NCBI RefSeq assembly: GCF_029223285.1
Contig: NZ_JARHUJ010000006.1
Coordinates: forward strand, 1-64,000
Direction of reading: 5' to 3'
DNA length: 64,000 bases
DNA from: Paraflavitalea sp. CAU 1676
Lineage (GTDB): Bacteria; Bacteroidota; Bacteroidia; Chitinophagales; Chitinophagaceae
Part shown: positions 27,137 through 36,216 of the stretch, piece after piece
How positions within the stretch are numbered: the first letter of the stretch is position 1
Layout of the letters: each line of letters opens with the position of its first letter
The notes under the pieces: model-generated
Databases searched by the model: none
Told to the model about the DNA's origin: nothing
The model's input: the letters and a program-made list of their open reading frames with translations, nothing else
Made by a program: the position numbers and the translations under genes

Positions 27137-28306
27137 TTATTGAACCAATCGATTGTATTTCTTCAGTATCTCTTTTACCTGGTCGTGTGGAATACCATAT
27201 AAAGTATTTCCACCCTTTCCTTTCATCGTCTCGGCGGCGATCAGGGCATTGATCACCGCTTCTTCTGTTGCCTCCACAGTGGCTTTATAAACCCTATCCA
27301 TCGCTTCTTTTGTGAGTACATTCCATTTTTCTGCCGTGCCTTTTTCATTGCGTGCCGGCGCCTGCGTGCTAAAAGCAAGGAATATATCGCCTGAGGAATT
27401 GTGGGCAAAGCTGCCTGTACGGGCAATGCCCATAGCTGCACGCTTAGCCACCTGCTTCAGTTGAGATGGCAACAAGGGGGCATCGGTAGCGATCATAATG
27501 ATGACCGACCCATCTTTCCTTTTGGGAGCACCCAATTCGGCCTGACTACCTTTGATCTCTCTTCCCACAGGAATGCCAGCAATCAGCAGGTCATTACGCC
27601 CACCAAAATTTGCCTGCATAAATACGCCCACTGTATAATTTGCCGTATCAATCTTGATCACCCTTGAAGCAGTACCATTACCTCCTTTAAAACCATAAAG
27701 GCCCATACCGGTACCGCCGCCAATATTGCCCTCGGCCACTGCACCAGATCGTGCATTGTCGAGCGCTTCAAACACATCTTCCTTCTTAACATGCAATCCC
27801 TGGATATCGTTTAACAAACCATCCCATGTTTCTGCCACGACGGGCAGGCCGAATGAGAAGTCGATGAGTTCTCCGGTACCGAAATGCTTGATATTCCATT
27901 CACCGATTGCATCCCGTACAACGCCAACGCTATTGGTATTGGTAATACCGATAGGTCCGAAGTTAAAGCCATAGTCCTCGATAGAAGCAAGGCCTGTCAT
28001 TTCGCCATCACCATTCAGGCTGAACCAGGCGGCAGGCACAGGATCATTTGATTTACCGTTGGGGAAAATGACAGTAACACCAGTGCGGACTGGTCCGCTC
28101 CCGGTAGCCGTTTTTGCAGAGTCCTTGATAATTGTTTTATAACCAACCAGCACACCCTTAACATCTGTAATGGCGTTGTTGGCACCAGGCTTTCCATCGA
28201 AGGGGATGCCCAGATCCCTGGCTCTTGGTTTGGCCGAAGTTGATTTCTGCGCGAAGGAGCAAGTTGCGACGACCAGCGAGGCAAAAAGGATGATCGATCT
28301 TTTCAT
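27137..28306 (-). CDS. P1 family peptidase (DmpA/BapA-like aminopeptidase)
   Basis: A 389-residue exported hydrolase from the ATG at 28306; a longer frame from 28324 adds only MPNSKV. A signal peptide (MKRSIILFASLVVATCSFAQ) precedes RARDLGIPFDGKPGANNAITDVKGV, the typical DmpA start. GNIGGGTGMGLYGFKGGNGTASR and the self-cleavage region FAHNSSGDIFLAFST (about 310-325) are visible; in this family an N-terminal nucleophile Ser is freed by autocleavage, here probably between the two Ser of NSSGD, where relatives have Gly-Ser or Asn-Ser. It should release N-terminal residues, including D- or beta-amino acids, in the periplasm. Single-gene unit. Confidence 0.9.
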   Translation of the reverse strand: MKRSIILFASLVVATCSFAQKSTSAKPRARDLGIPFDGKPGANNAITDVKGVLVGYKTIIKDSAKTATGSGPVRTGVTVIFPNGKSNDPVPAAWFSLNGDGEMTGLASIEDYGFNFGPIGITNTNSVGVVRDAIGEWNIKHFGTGELIDFSFGLPVVAETWDGLLNDIQGLHVKKEDVFEALDNARSGAVAEGNIGGGTGMGLYGFKGGNGTASRVIKIDTANYTVGVFMQANFGGRNDLLIAGIPVGREIKGSQAELGAPKRKDGSVIIMIATDAPLLPSQLKQVAKRAAMGIARTGSFAHNSSGDIFLAFSTQAPARNEKGTAEKWNVLTKEAMDRVYKATVEATEEAVINALIAAETMKGKGGNTLYGIPHDQVKEILKKYNRLVQ

Positions 28307-29146
28307 AACCTTAGAATTTGGCAATAGGTGATTATTAAGATAAAGCTATGAAGCAAGAGTCAATGCACCAATGAGCGTGGTTTTATATTGCATGAACTGG
28401 TGGATTTAAAAGATAAGTTGAGGGCTGAAGCTGAATAGGGTCCTGCATTACAGCCGTCGCATTTTTACATCCGCACCGCTGCTGGATAAGGAAGCAGGTG
28501 TTACACCATGTGCCCTCAAAAAGTCCGCTGCACGATCTCCCCGTATCAACAGGTCGTTGCGCTACCCCTTCATGTTACAAGAACCAGCTTTATCAATCCC
28601 GCAGATCTTCTTCGATTTATTGGCCATTTTTTAGCGCATTAGAAACGTGTCAAGCAGGGGCTGAACAGCCATCAAACGCGCCATGTTTTCGGGCTTGCCC
28701 GGGCTTGGTCCGGGTTTGGTCCGCGTTTGGTCGGGCTTTGGTCCCTGTCTTTTACGCCATGTTTCCCTAGAAAAGAAGATTTTTGCCCATTTTTCGGGAG
28801 ATTGGACGACAAGAAAATATTTTGCCTATATTTAGAAACGTAGGGATCAATTTGGTATCAGACCCTATAGAGAAGAATTTCTCAGTGATTGCTTACTACA
28901 CAACCTTGCAGGTTGATGCTTAAAACGGCCAGACTCTCCATCTGACAATAAGGTAGTTTTTGATCCCCTGGCCTGCATTGGATCATCTTTTCCGCAAAAA
29001 GAGCGGAAACAAATCGCCATCAGTTATATTACCAGATATGCTATCCGTTTCGGTAATAGCTTCATCGATGCTATTTGAATTTTAAACAGCGGGGCATCGT
29101 CAGGTATTCCTGAAAAGCGATTGTAAAGTCACTAACCTTCCAACAT
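28307..29146. other. 840-bp non-coding stretch before the GH9 gene
   Basis: No convincing gene lies here. It holds an 11-bp tandem repeat (28690-28743) flanked by two copies of CGCCATGTTT (28679, 28755), then several perfect short hairpins: GAGAA/TTCTC near 28870, CAACC/GGTTG at 28901-28915, and TTTCCGC/GCGGAAA at 28989-29009. A TATATTTA at 28827-28834 resembles the -7 box, which would give GH9 a leader of about 300 bases. Confidence 0.6.
28690..28743. repeat. 11-bp tandem repeat, about five copies
   Basis: Imperfect units of CGGGCTTGGTC type occur at 28690, 28700, 28711, 28722 and 28733. Units 2 to 5 are exactly 11 bases; the first is 10. The last three read CGGGTTTGGTC, CGCGTTTGGTC and GGGCTTTGGTC. 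Confidence 0.8.
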
Positions 29147-31606
29147 ATGAATCTAACAGGATCCATTAAAATGCTCGTGCTGGCTCTTTTGATTGTTAGC
29201 CCGGGTTTTCTGCTTGCGCAAATTGATGAGCAATTAAAACGGGACATCATCAATACCGGCTATGTGCATAGCCCCTTGCCAATGGATTACAGTAAGTCGT
29301 TTGAAACCTTTGGGTTGACCAAGAAAGTATTGACCTCCGACATGTTGTGCGATATGGAAACGCTGGATAAGTGGTCGCACAAAGGATTTGGCGGCATGCA
29401 GCTCACCAATGAAAGAAGCAAGTCCGGCAAAAACAGTTTGCGGCTTGTGGGTCAAACCACCAATCCGACCTTTCTGGACTGGGGTATCGGCCTTGGAACG
29501 TCGATGGCCAGCTACAACGCAGGCGGCGCCAATTGGGAAAAATACAACCGCATTCATTTCTACATTTACCCGAATTGCGAAGGCGCGCGCAGTATATACC
29601 TGAATCTCTATATTGAAAATGACGGAAAGATCAAGGTCCCGGACAAATATGAACGGGAAGGCATTCATGAGATCAACCTGATCAACGGTCAGTGGAATGA
29701 ATGTTTTGTGGAGATGCCCGAGTTACCACGCGATAAAGTAAGCAAATTGTCTTTTGCCATTGAGATCTTCGGGAAAGAACGTACGATGGGCGATTCTCTA
29801 AAATTCGACATCGATGCAGTATCCTTGCAAACCATCGAAAACCCTGAAATAGCCAGCGGATGGATGCCAGCGCCCAACCGTATCGTACACTCCACCTCGG
29901 GATATGGGGTAGAAAGCGAAAAGACCGCCATTGTGCACGTAAAGAATAACAACGGAAAATTTCAACTGATAGATAATGCCAGCAAGAAGGTTGCGTATGA
30001 GGGAAAGATCATATCGCAGAAAACGGCGATCGGCAATTTTGAATCCATTGATTTCAGCGATTTCAAAAAAGAAGGACAATATTCTATCCACGTTGGCGAT
30101 GTTGTAACCAATCCCTTTTACATCAACAAAGATATCTGGAGCAACTCTGCCTGGCGAATGTTGAATTTTATTTTCTGTGAGCGTTGCGGCTACCCGATAC
30201 CCGGTAAACATGGAGCTTGCCATGGAGACCTGAACGCCACCTTTGAAGGGAAGCTGTTTACTTTTAACGGTGGTTGGCACGATGCTGCAGATATGTCGCA
30301 GCAGGTGCTTCAATCGGGTGAAATTATCTTTGGTTTGCTGGAGATGGCGAACCGGGCTAAGCAAAAGGGAAATAGTCAGCTCACGATAAGGCTACAGGAA
30401 GAAGCGGAATGGGGTATTGACTGCATATTGAAAGCGCGGCTGGGTAATGGTTACCGCGCGCAAACCTGGGGCACCAACCTATGGACAGATGGTTTTATTG
30501 GCACCAAGGATGATTCTTCCAGACGCAGGCAGGTCCGTATACACAACCGGGCTTTTGAAAACTTCCTGTTTGCCGGCATAGAGGCCTTTGCCTCGATGAA
30601 CCTCGACAACGACCCGATGCTGAAAGAATTCCTGCGCAAGGTGGCCATAGAAGATTATGCTTTTGCCAGGAAACGCTTCGACAGCCTTGGCTTTAATGAT
30701 CTCAGTAGCATCGGCGGTGGCGGAGACCACGCGGCCATGGCTTCCAATAGCCAGTATTCGGCGAATATCTCTTTTACCGCAAGCCTGCTCTATAAATTAA
30801 CCGGCGATAAATTCTATGCAGCCGAAGCGGCAAAAGCCATTCAATATACCCTGCAATGCCAGCGCGTTGAACCGCTGAATGACAAGCACAAAATACATGG
30901 CTTCTTTTATCGCGACCTGAGTAAGAAATCCATTGTGCACTACACCCATCAATCGCGCGACCAGGCTTATATGCAGGCATTAACTGCACTTTGCGAAACA
31001 CAACCGGATAATCCTGATTATAAAAGATGGGAGAGCGCTGTCAGGATGTATGGCGACTATCTGAAGACCATCATGCAATATGTGCAGCCATATGGTCTGG
31101 TACCCAGCGGTGTTTATCATGTGGATGAAGTAAAAGACTCGGTGAATTTTTATAAAGTGCAGGTAGGCATTTATAGAGGCGCTGCCGATGATTACAAAGA
31201 ACAGTTGAAGAATGGCTTCAAGTTGGATGATGAACATTATTTGCGCGTCTTTCCGGTATGGTTCTCGTTTAAGGGAAATGCGGCCGTGCAGCTTTCCACG
31301 GGCAAGGCTGCAGCGCTTGCGGGCAGGCTTTTGCGCGATAAAAAACTGATGGATATTGCGGAGCAGCAATTGTTCTGGATCGTTGGGAAGAATCCGTTTG
31401 GCCAGTCGATCATCTGGGGAGAAGGAAGCAATTACCCCCAATTGTACACTGCATTACCTGGTGAAACGGTGGGAGGCATTCCTGTTGGGATGCAATCACG
31501 ATTCAATGAGGACACTCCCTACTGGCCTCAGTTCAATACGGCTACCTACAAGGAATTGTGGATCGGGCCCGCTGCCAGGTGGTTTTCGCTGATTGCCGAG
31601 TTTTGA
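29147..31606 (+). CDS. Glycoside hydrolase family 9 protein with Ig-like domain
   Basis: An 819-residue exported glycosidase. A signal peptide (about 1-25, cleavage after LLAQ) is followed by a carbohydrate-binding-like beta domain (about 55-235: CDMETLDKWSHKGFGGMQLTNE...), an Ig-like CelD_N domain (about 245-325) and the alpha/alpha-barrel GH9 catalytic domain (about 335-819). GGWHDAADMSQQ holds the paired Asp normally DAGD; VGKNPFGQSIIWGEG and the C-terminal YKELWIGPAARW replace the usual ...NEV...WNA ending, with the Glu in the proton-donor position retained. GH9 enzymes act on beta-1,4-glucans or related polymers such as chito-oligosaccharides; the exact substrate is uncertain because of the altered ending. 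Confidence 0.87.
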   Translation: MNLTGSIKMLVLALLIVSPGFLLAQIDEQLKRDIINTGYVHSPLPMDYSKSFETFGLTKKVLTSDMLCDMETLDKWSHKGFGGMQLTNERSKSGKNSLRLVGQTTNPTFLDWGIGLGTSMASYNAGGANWEKYNRIHFYIYPNCEGARSIYLNLYIENDGKIKVPDKYEREGIHEINLINGQWNECFVEMPELPRDKVSKLSFAIEIFGKERTMGDSLKFDIDAVSLQTIENPEIASGWMPAPNRIVHSTSGYGVESEKTAIVHVKNNNGKFQLIDNASKKVAYEGKIISQKTAIGNFESIDFSDFKKEGQYSIHVGDVVTNPFYINKDIWSNSAWRMLNFIFCERCGYPIPGKHGACHGDLNATFEGKLFTFNGGWHDAADMSQQVLQSGEIIFGLLEMANRAKQKGNSQLTIRLQEEAEWGIDCILKARLGNGYRAQTWGTNLWTDGFIGTKDDSSRRRQVRIHNRAFENFLFAGIEAFASMNLDNDPMLKEFLRKVAIEDYAFARKRFDSLGFNDLSSIGGGGDHAAMASNSQYSANISFTASLLYKLTGDKFYAAEAAKAIQYTLQCQRVEPLNDKHKIHGFFYRDLSKKSIVHYTHQSRDQAYMQALTALCETQPDNPDYKRWESAVRMYGDYLKTIMQYVQPYGLVPSGVYHVDEVKDSVNFYKVQVGIYRGAADDYKEQLKNGFKLDDEHYLRVFPVWFSFKGNAAVQLSTGKAAALAGRLLRDKKLMDIAEQQLFWIVGKNPFGQSIIWGEGSNYPQLYTALPGETVGGIPVGMQSRFNEDTPYWPQFNTATYKELWIGPAARWFSLIAEF

Positions 31607-31779
31607 CAAGTGATGACGCGAGGAGGCTGTTTCCGACAACCTGCCCGCATACGGAATTTATCATGACCATTACATTTCCTTGAGAATTAATGGTATAAGA
31701 TAGCATCGTTAGCCACCCATAAACGCAGCAGCGGGCAAACAGGAGTTTTGTCTACCTTGCTGTACTAAACGATAGTGAT

Positions 31780-32076
31780 ATGGACTTCCAACTCGTAACC
31801 GGCGGTCCCGATACAGCGGACCATTTGGTGTTCACCACCACGTTCACCCACAACAACATTTTTTACAAGGCAGCACTTGCAGAAACCATTTCGTGGGAAG
31901 GATTGCGAACCGGCACGTACGACGTGCTGCTTCAGTCGGCCAGGGGCACACAACGCCTGACTTTAATTAAAGACAAGGACCACTGGAGAACCGGGGGAGA
32001 AGTAGAACAGATTGGCGTGATTGAGCAGGCGGTAGCAGATGTGCTTGGCGCGGCGATCAGTGAGGTTCGCAGGTAA
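31780..32076 (+). CDS. Small hypothetical protein
   Basis: A 98-residue protein not recognised. It has no signal peptide or membrane segment. The sequence alternates beta-like stretches (FQLVTGGPDTADHLVFTTTF, YDVLLQSARGTQRLTLI) with a C-terminal helix (EVEQIGVIEQAVADVLGAAI), suggesting a compact alpha/beta cytoplasmic protein. It lies between GH9 and the RibD-like gene in the same direction. The clean frame and normal codon use support real coding. Confidence 0.6.
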   Translation: MDFQLVTGGPDTADHLVFTTTFTHNNIFYKAALAETISWEGLRTGTYDVLLQSARGTQRLTLIKDKDHWRTGGEVEQIGVIEQAVADVLGAAISEVRR

Positions 32077-32155
32077 TTGCCTTTTCTTTTTGGCGATATT
32101 AGTAAATTCATTTTTCAAAATAAATCCCACTGTATTACAGCGGGTCTGATTTCTC

Positions 32156-32719
32156 ATGAGAAAATTAATTGCCTCTCTTAACGTGACGCTTGATGGATTT
32201 TGCGATCACACCGCCGGGATTGCAGATGCAGAACTCCATCAACATTTTGATGAACTGATGATCAGTGCAGACACGCTATTATATGGCAGAGTTACTTATC
32301 AAATGATGGAAAGTTATTGGCCATCGGTGGTAAGTAAGCCAACTGGTGTCAAAGAAACAGATGAATTTGCTGTACTGATAGACAATATTCCGAAGATCGT
32401 TTATTCCCGCACGCTGAAAAATGTTAGTTGGAACAATTCAACATTGAAATCGGAGGTGGTTAAAGAAGAAGTGTCGGCGCTTAAGCTACAAGCGGGTAAA
32501 AACATTGTAGCGGGCAGCCCCAGTTTAATTATGGCCTTATTACAGCTGGACCTGATCGATGAATATCAGTTACTCGTTCATCCCGTAATACTGGGAAGCG
32601 GATTGCGATTATTCAATAACCTCCACGAGAGGATCCCCCTGAAACTCCTAAAAATAAAAACCTTTGGTTCTGGTGTAGTGGTATATTATTATGAACCGGT
32701 AAGAAATGTCAGCGTCTGA
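32156..32719 (+). CDS. Dihydrofolate reductase-family protein (RibD C-terminal-like)
   Basis: A 187-residue protein of the RibD C-terminal / DHFR-like superfamily. The start MRKLIASLNVTLDGF, the TLLYGRVTYQMMESYWP motif and VAGSPSLIMALLQLDLIDEYQLLVHPVILGSG are standard for these NADPH-binding reductases. Stand-alone members such as YyaP/YwjB are of unknown substrate. No riboflavin gene is adjacent, so a role in riboflavin synthesis is not indicated. Single-gene unit converging with the alpha/beta hydrolase. Confidence 0.88.
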   Translation: MRKLIASLNVTLDGFCDHTAGIADAELHQHFDELMISADTLLYGRVTYQMMESYWPSVVSKPTGVKETDEFAVLIDNIPKIVYSRTLKNVSWNNSTLKSEVVKEEVSALKLQAGKNIVAGSPSLIMALLQLDLIDEYQLLVHPVILGSGLRLFNNLHERIPLKLLKIKTFGSGVVVYYYEPVRNVSV

Positions 32720-32769
32720 TCAACTGGCTGAGATGCGCGACCCGAAACTAAGCTGGTTGTTGTATCTTC

Positions 32770-34281
32770 CTAATACCCAATAATTCCAGGATCCGTCGAT
32801 ATGATCTTCTTCATCGGGTCATTTAGAAAGACGCGGTATATTTCCATCATCTTGCTATTAAAAACGCCATGCCCCTTATTGATAAGCAGGAACCGTTGAC
32901 TGTTCGGCATGTAGTGGTTGATCCGGTCTATATACAGGGGCCGGCAGGCAGGATCCATTTCTCCATCCGCCAATAGCGCTGGCTTGAGGGAGTAAAATCC
33001 CTGACGGGTTTCCTGGCGAATAGGAGGCGACTTCCAGCAATCGCACATGGCACGGTAAACATCATTGATGCGGTACCCTGGCAAATAAGGGTACAAGTTG
33101 CCAATCTCCTGAATTACTTTCTCACTATGGTAAGCCGTCTGATCGGCGCAGTACACCGAGATACGCATACCATCCGGGGCGCCATAGCTTCGGAATAAAC
33201 CATTGAATTTTTCTGTCATGTAGGTTTCATGCCTGCCGGCGATGATCTGTGTGATCAGGTACGGCAGGTGGCTACGCTGCCTGTCATCGTAAAGCTGGTT
33301 GATGATAATATCCAACAATTCATTCTTTGTGTAAGCGATAGAAAGGCTGTCTTTAGTTCCGGGCTCCAGGTAACGCAGGTAGAAGGTGCTGTCTTTGATA
33401 GACGTAAAATAGCGGTCAAATCGCTCTTCCAGGTGATCATATCGTTGCGCCGCAGACGAATCTTGCTGCACGTGCCGGAATAATACCCCTAATGCTTCCC
33501 GGAAATTCACCGGTTCGTCTTCATCGATGGGAACGAAGGTGGGCAGGGGTGAATCCAGTGCGAGCGACCGGATGCGGGTAGGATCTTTTTGTAATACGGC
33601 CAGCATCAGCCCACCACTGTACGAGCTACCAAATAGATTTACTGAATCTATGTGCAACAAAGAAAGCAAGTCGTGAATATCCGAAACTGTAGCATCGGTA
33701 TTATATCCTGCCAAATCGATCCCGCGCTGCTGAAGCGATCCTTTAACAGCTTTTACTCCCGATAGCACTGCGCTATCAATATTCCCGTTACGTCGGTAAG
33801 CCCCTTTGATCGCGTCATCCAGTTCGAACGAACGTAGATAGGGCAGCGCATACCTGGTGCCACGTTGCTCCAGCGCGATACAATCCCGATCTTCGATCAA
33901 TACAGAACGCGTACTATTAACAACCCATCCAAGCGACGAACCACCGGGTCCACCAGCGGTATACAGAACCGGGTCTTTATGTTTAGCCGGGTTCTTGCTT
34001 CTTACGATGACGTAAGGCAGCTTTATCATGCGCGAATGCTTTTTCTCCCTGTTTTCAGGAACGATGAGGTATCCACATTCCGTTTTAAAGGAACTATCGA
34101 TCTTATCCAATGGCCGAAATCGGCTGCGGTAGGCAGGAGGGGCCAATTTTATTACTTCAGGATCTGTTGTAAAATTACAGCTACAGGGTTCAATGGTTGC
34201 CTTGGCGCTAGTTTGAGCGAAAGACAAAGCGGCGGCAGCTAAAAATACTACCAACAAAATTGTTTTGAGTAAGCTCATCAT
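32770..34281 (-). CDS. Exported alpha/beta hydrolase, TAP/prolyl aminopeptidase-like
   Basis: From the ATG at 34281 this is a 503-residue exported hydrolase (a longer frame from 34401 is leader). After the signal peptide (about 1-24, LSFAQ) come the oxyanion region YTAGGPGGSSLGW, the nucleophile elbow LFGSSYSGGLM, the acid in LADGEMDPACRP and the histidine in INKGHGVFNS. This is the order found in tricorn-interacting and secreted mycelial peptidases (S33 family with a TAP C-terminal domain). It may remove N-terminal residues from peptides or act as an esterase in the periplasm. Confidence 0.88.
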   Translation of the reverse strand: MMSLLKTILLVVFLAAAALSFAQTSAKATIEPCSCNFTTDPEVIKLAPPAYRSRFRPLDKIDSSFKTECGYLIVPENREKKHSRMIKLPYVIVRSKNPAKHKDPVLYTAGGPGGSSLGWVVNSTRSVLIEDRDCIALEQRGTRYALPYLRSFELDDAIKGAYRRNGNIDSAVLSGVKAVKGSLQQRGIDLAGYNTDATVSDIHDLLSLLHIDSVNLFGSSYSGGLMLAVLQKDPTRIRSLALDSPLPTFVPIDEDEPVNFREALGVLFRHVQQDSSAAQRYDHLEERFDRYFTSIKDSTFYLRYLEPGTKDSLSIAYTKNELLDIIINQLYDDRQRSHLPYLITQIIAGRHETYMTEKFNGLFRSYGAPDGMRISVYCADQTAYHSEKVIQEIGNLYPYLPGYRINDVYRAMCDCWKSPPIRQETRQGFYSLKPALLADGEMDPACRPLYIDRINHYMPNSQRFLLINKGHGVFNSKMMEIYRVFLNDPMKKIISTDPGIIGY

Positions 34282-34504
34282 ACTCGTAAAGTTAAGCGCG
34301 TATGCCCCTGTGGGAATGGTAAAAAACGGACATTTTACTGTCTTCGACCATAACCTCACCTGCGGGCAAATTTGGAAACCAAACGGAGTCATGAACGACA
34401 ATATTTAAAAAAGCTTCAAGCCCAATGAATTGACTCGTCAAGGCTAAGTCAGGACGATTGTACGTTTATTATCATTTGTCATCGTCCGCGCTTGTCGCAG
34501 CTGG

Positions 34505-34512
34505 TAGCTTTG
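34505..34512 (+). promoter_or_regulatory. -7 promoter element of the NmrA-like gene
   Basis: TAGCTTTG fits the Bacteroidota TAnnTTTG box, 23 bases before the ATG at 34536. A -33 box at ideal spacing is not seen. Confidence 0.5.
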
Positions 34513-34535
34513 CAACTTAAACAAACATTTGAGGT

Positions 34536-35444
34536 ATGAAATCCGACAATAGAAAAGTGATAGCCGTAGTTGGCGCTACGGGCCAGCAAGGTGGTGCTGT
34601 TGTACGTGCCCTGCAAGCCAGTGGCGAATTTAAAGTGCGCGCTTTAACGCGCAACCCAAACAAACACAGTGGTATTAGCCACGAAGTCGTGGAAGCAGAT
34701 CTGAACAGGCCCGATACACTCAAGGCTGCCTTTCAGGGAGCGTATGGTGTTTTCCTGGTCACCAATTTTTGGGAAAAAGGAACCGACGAAGTTAAGCAGG
34801 CAACAGCAGCTGTACGTGCAGCCCGGGAAGCCGGTGTTAAGCACTTTATCTGGTCAACGCTGCCAGATGTAGAATTCATCAGCAAGGGCAAATTCTATGT
34901 TCCCCATTATACGGGTAAGGCGAAAGTCGATCAGATCATTAAGGAGGCCGGATTTGAGTATCACACCTTCGTTATAGCTCCTTTTTTCTACCAGAACTTT
35001 ATGGGTCCGCTTGCACCCCAAAAACAGGAAAACGGAAGAGTTGGCTGGGCACTTCCTATGGACCCAACCATACGTGGCATTCACTTGGGTGACATTACAG
35101 AGCTTGGCAAAATCGTGGCTGGTGCGTTTGCAAAACCAACTGAAGCCGGCAATGGTGCCTACCTTCCCCTGGTCGGTGACCTGATGAGCTTTAATGAAAT
35201 CGTGGATACACTTAATCAACAGGGGCATGAATTTTCATTCACGCAGGTGCCGACAGGCATTTTTGTTACTCTCTTTGAAGGGGCCGGCGAGATAGCCGCT
35301 ACATTCAGTTATTTCGAGGCATACACTTATTTAGGCTCCGATGCATCCAAAGAGATCGCACTGGCAAACAGGATAGCTGGTTCACCGATGACCCGTTTTG
35401 CAGATTGGGCCCGGGTGAATTTACCGGCAGAAAGAAAACAATAA
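34536..35444 (+). CDS. NmrA-family NAD(P)-binding protein
   Basis: A 302-residue protein of the NmrA/HSCARG group. It has the Rossmann loop VVGATGQQGGAVVRAL (about residues 10-25), ALTRNPNKH following the second strand with an Arg typical of NADP binding, VFLVTNFWEKG, and HFIWSTLPDVEFISKGKFYVPHYTGKAKVDQII, where family members carry a K in place of the usual YxxxK site. Such proteins are often redox sensors or weak reductases. It precedes a Crp/Fnr-type regulator gene by 121 bases in the same direction; a terminator was not seen between them. Confidence 0.88.
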   Translation: MKSDNRKVIAVVGATGQQGGAVVRALQASGEFKVRALTRNPNKHSGISHEVVEADLNRPDTLKAAFQGAYGVFLVTNFWEKGTDEVKQATAAVRAAREAGVKHFIWSTLPDVEFISKGKFYVPHYTGKAKVDQIIKEAGFEYHTFVIAPFFYQNFMGPLAPQKQENGRVGWALPMDPTIRGIHLGDITELGKIVAGAFAKPTEAGNGAYLPLVGDLMSFNEIVDTLNQQGHEFSFTQVPTGIFVTLFEGAGEIAATFSYFEAYTYLGSDASKEIALANRIAGSPMTRFADWARVNLPAERKQ

Positions 35445-35520
35445 GTCGATAGCACATTCAAATCAACACCGGTTAGGACGATCAGTTCCTGACCGGTTTG
35501 CCATCCATATGACCAATCAA

Positions 35521-35557
35521 CTGATTAAATTATATATTTGAAGTATAATTTAATCAG
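35521..35557. promoter_or_regulatory. Perfect 14-bp inverted repeat over the Crp-type gene's promoter
   Basis: CTGATTAAATTATA (35521-35534) and its exact reverse complement (35544-35557) flank a 9-base spacer. The -7-like box TATATTTG (35533-35540) overlaps the left arm and the spacer. The ATG of the regulator gene is 8 bases beyond. It is a likely operator. Confidence 0.7.
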
Positions 35558-35565
35558 CTGAATAA

Positions 35566-36150
35566 ATGTACGAAGCGCTTATAAACTACATAAACAGCTA
35601 CAGTACAACCCAACTAAGTGAACCCGATATAGCAGCCATTAAAGACACCTTCAAACCAGGGAAAATAAAGAAAAAGGAGTTCCTGCTAAAAGAAGGACAA
35701 GTCTGTAACCTTACTGCCTTTGTTATCAATGGGGCGCTGCGACAATACTCGGTTGATGAAAAAGGGTCAGAACATATTGTTGGTCTGTATATTGAAAATT
35801 GGTGGGCGAGTGACCGTGAAAGCTGGACAACGCTTACACCCTCCCTTTATAATATTGATGCCTGGGAGAATACAGACGTTTTGCTACTCACCAGAGACGC
35901 CTACTATGAAAGGATAAAACCTATACCTGCCTTTATCGAGATGAATTCAAAGTTACAGGAGAACAATGCATTCTCCGTACAGAAGAGACTCCATGCACTG
36001 ATCAGTTTGCCGGCCGAAAAGCGCTATATCGATCTTATCAATGCCTATCCACAGTTTTTGCAGCGCTTTCCGCAACACATCATTGCTTCCTATCTCGGCA
36101 TTACTAAAGAAACACTTAGCCGGGTACGGCGTCAGTTAAGTAATAAATAA
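35566..36150 (+). CDS. Crp/Fnr-family transcriptional regulator
   Basis: A 194-residue protein. The N-terminal cyclic-nucleotide-binding-type domain (about 20-115) shows FLLKEGQVCNLTAFVINGALRQY and GLYIENWWASDRESW, a variant common in Bacteroidota that does not retain the classical cAMP-binding pocket. The C-terminal helix-turn-helix (about 160-190) reads FPQHIIASYLGITKETLSRVRRQL. It probably senses an unknown signal and controls its own gene through the palindrome in its promoter. Confidence 0.88.
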   Translation: MYEALINYINSYSTTQLSEPDIAAIKDTFKPGKIKKKEFLLKEGQVCNLTAFVINGALRQYSVDEKGSEHIVGLYIENWWASDRESWTTLTPSLYNIDAWENTDVLLLTRDAYYERIKPIPAFIEMNSKLQENNAFSVQKRLHALISLPAEKRYIDLINAYPQFLQRFPQHIIASYLGITKETLSRVRRQLSNK

Positions 36151-36216
36151 CAAAGGTTTCATACTTTGAAAAATTCTATGCCCGTAACTTCAAATAGGCC
36201 ATAGCAGGGTCAACAC

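Noticed and set aside
28750-28767. Similarity of TTTTACGCCATGTTTCCC to a string at 61164-61182
   Set aside because: The match needs a one-base gap over 18 bases, which can arise by chance in 64 kb; no longer similarity surrounds it.
28498-28770. 90-residue plus-strand frame across the 11-bp repeats
   Set aside because: The protein-like C-terminal part is just the translated tandem repeat; no start context or domain.
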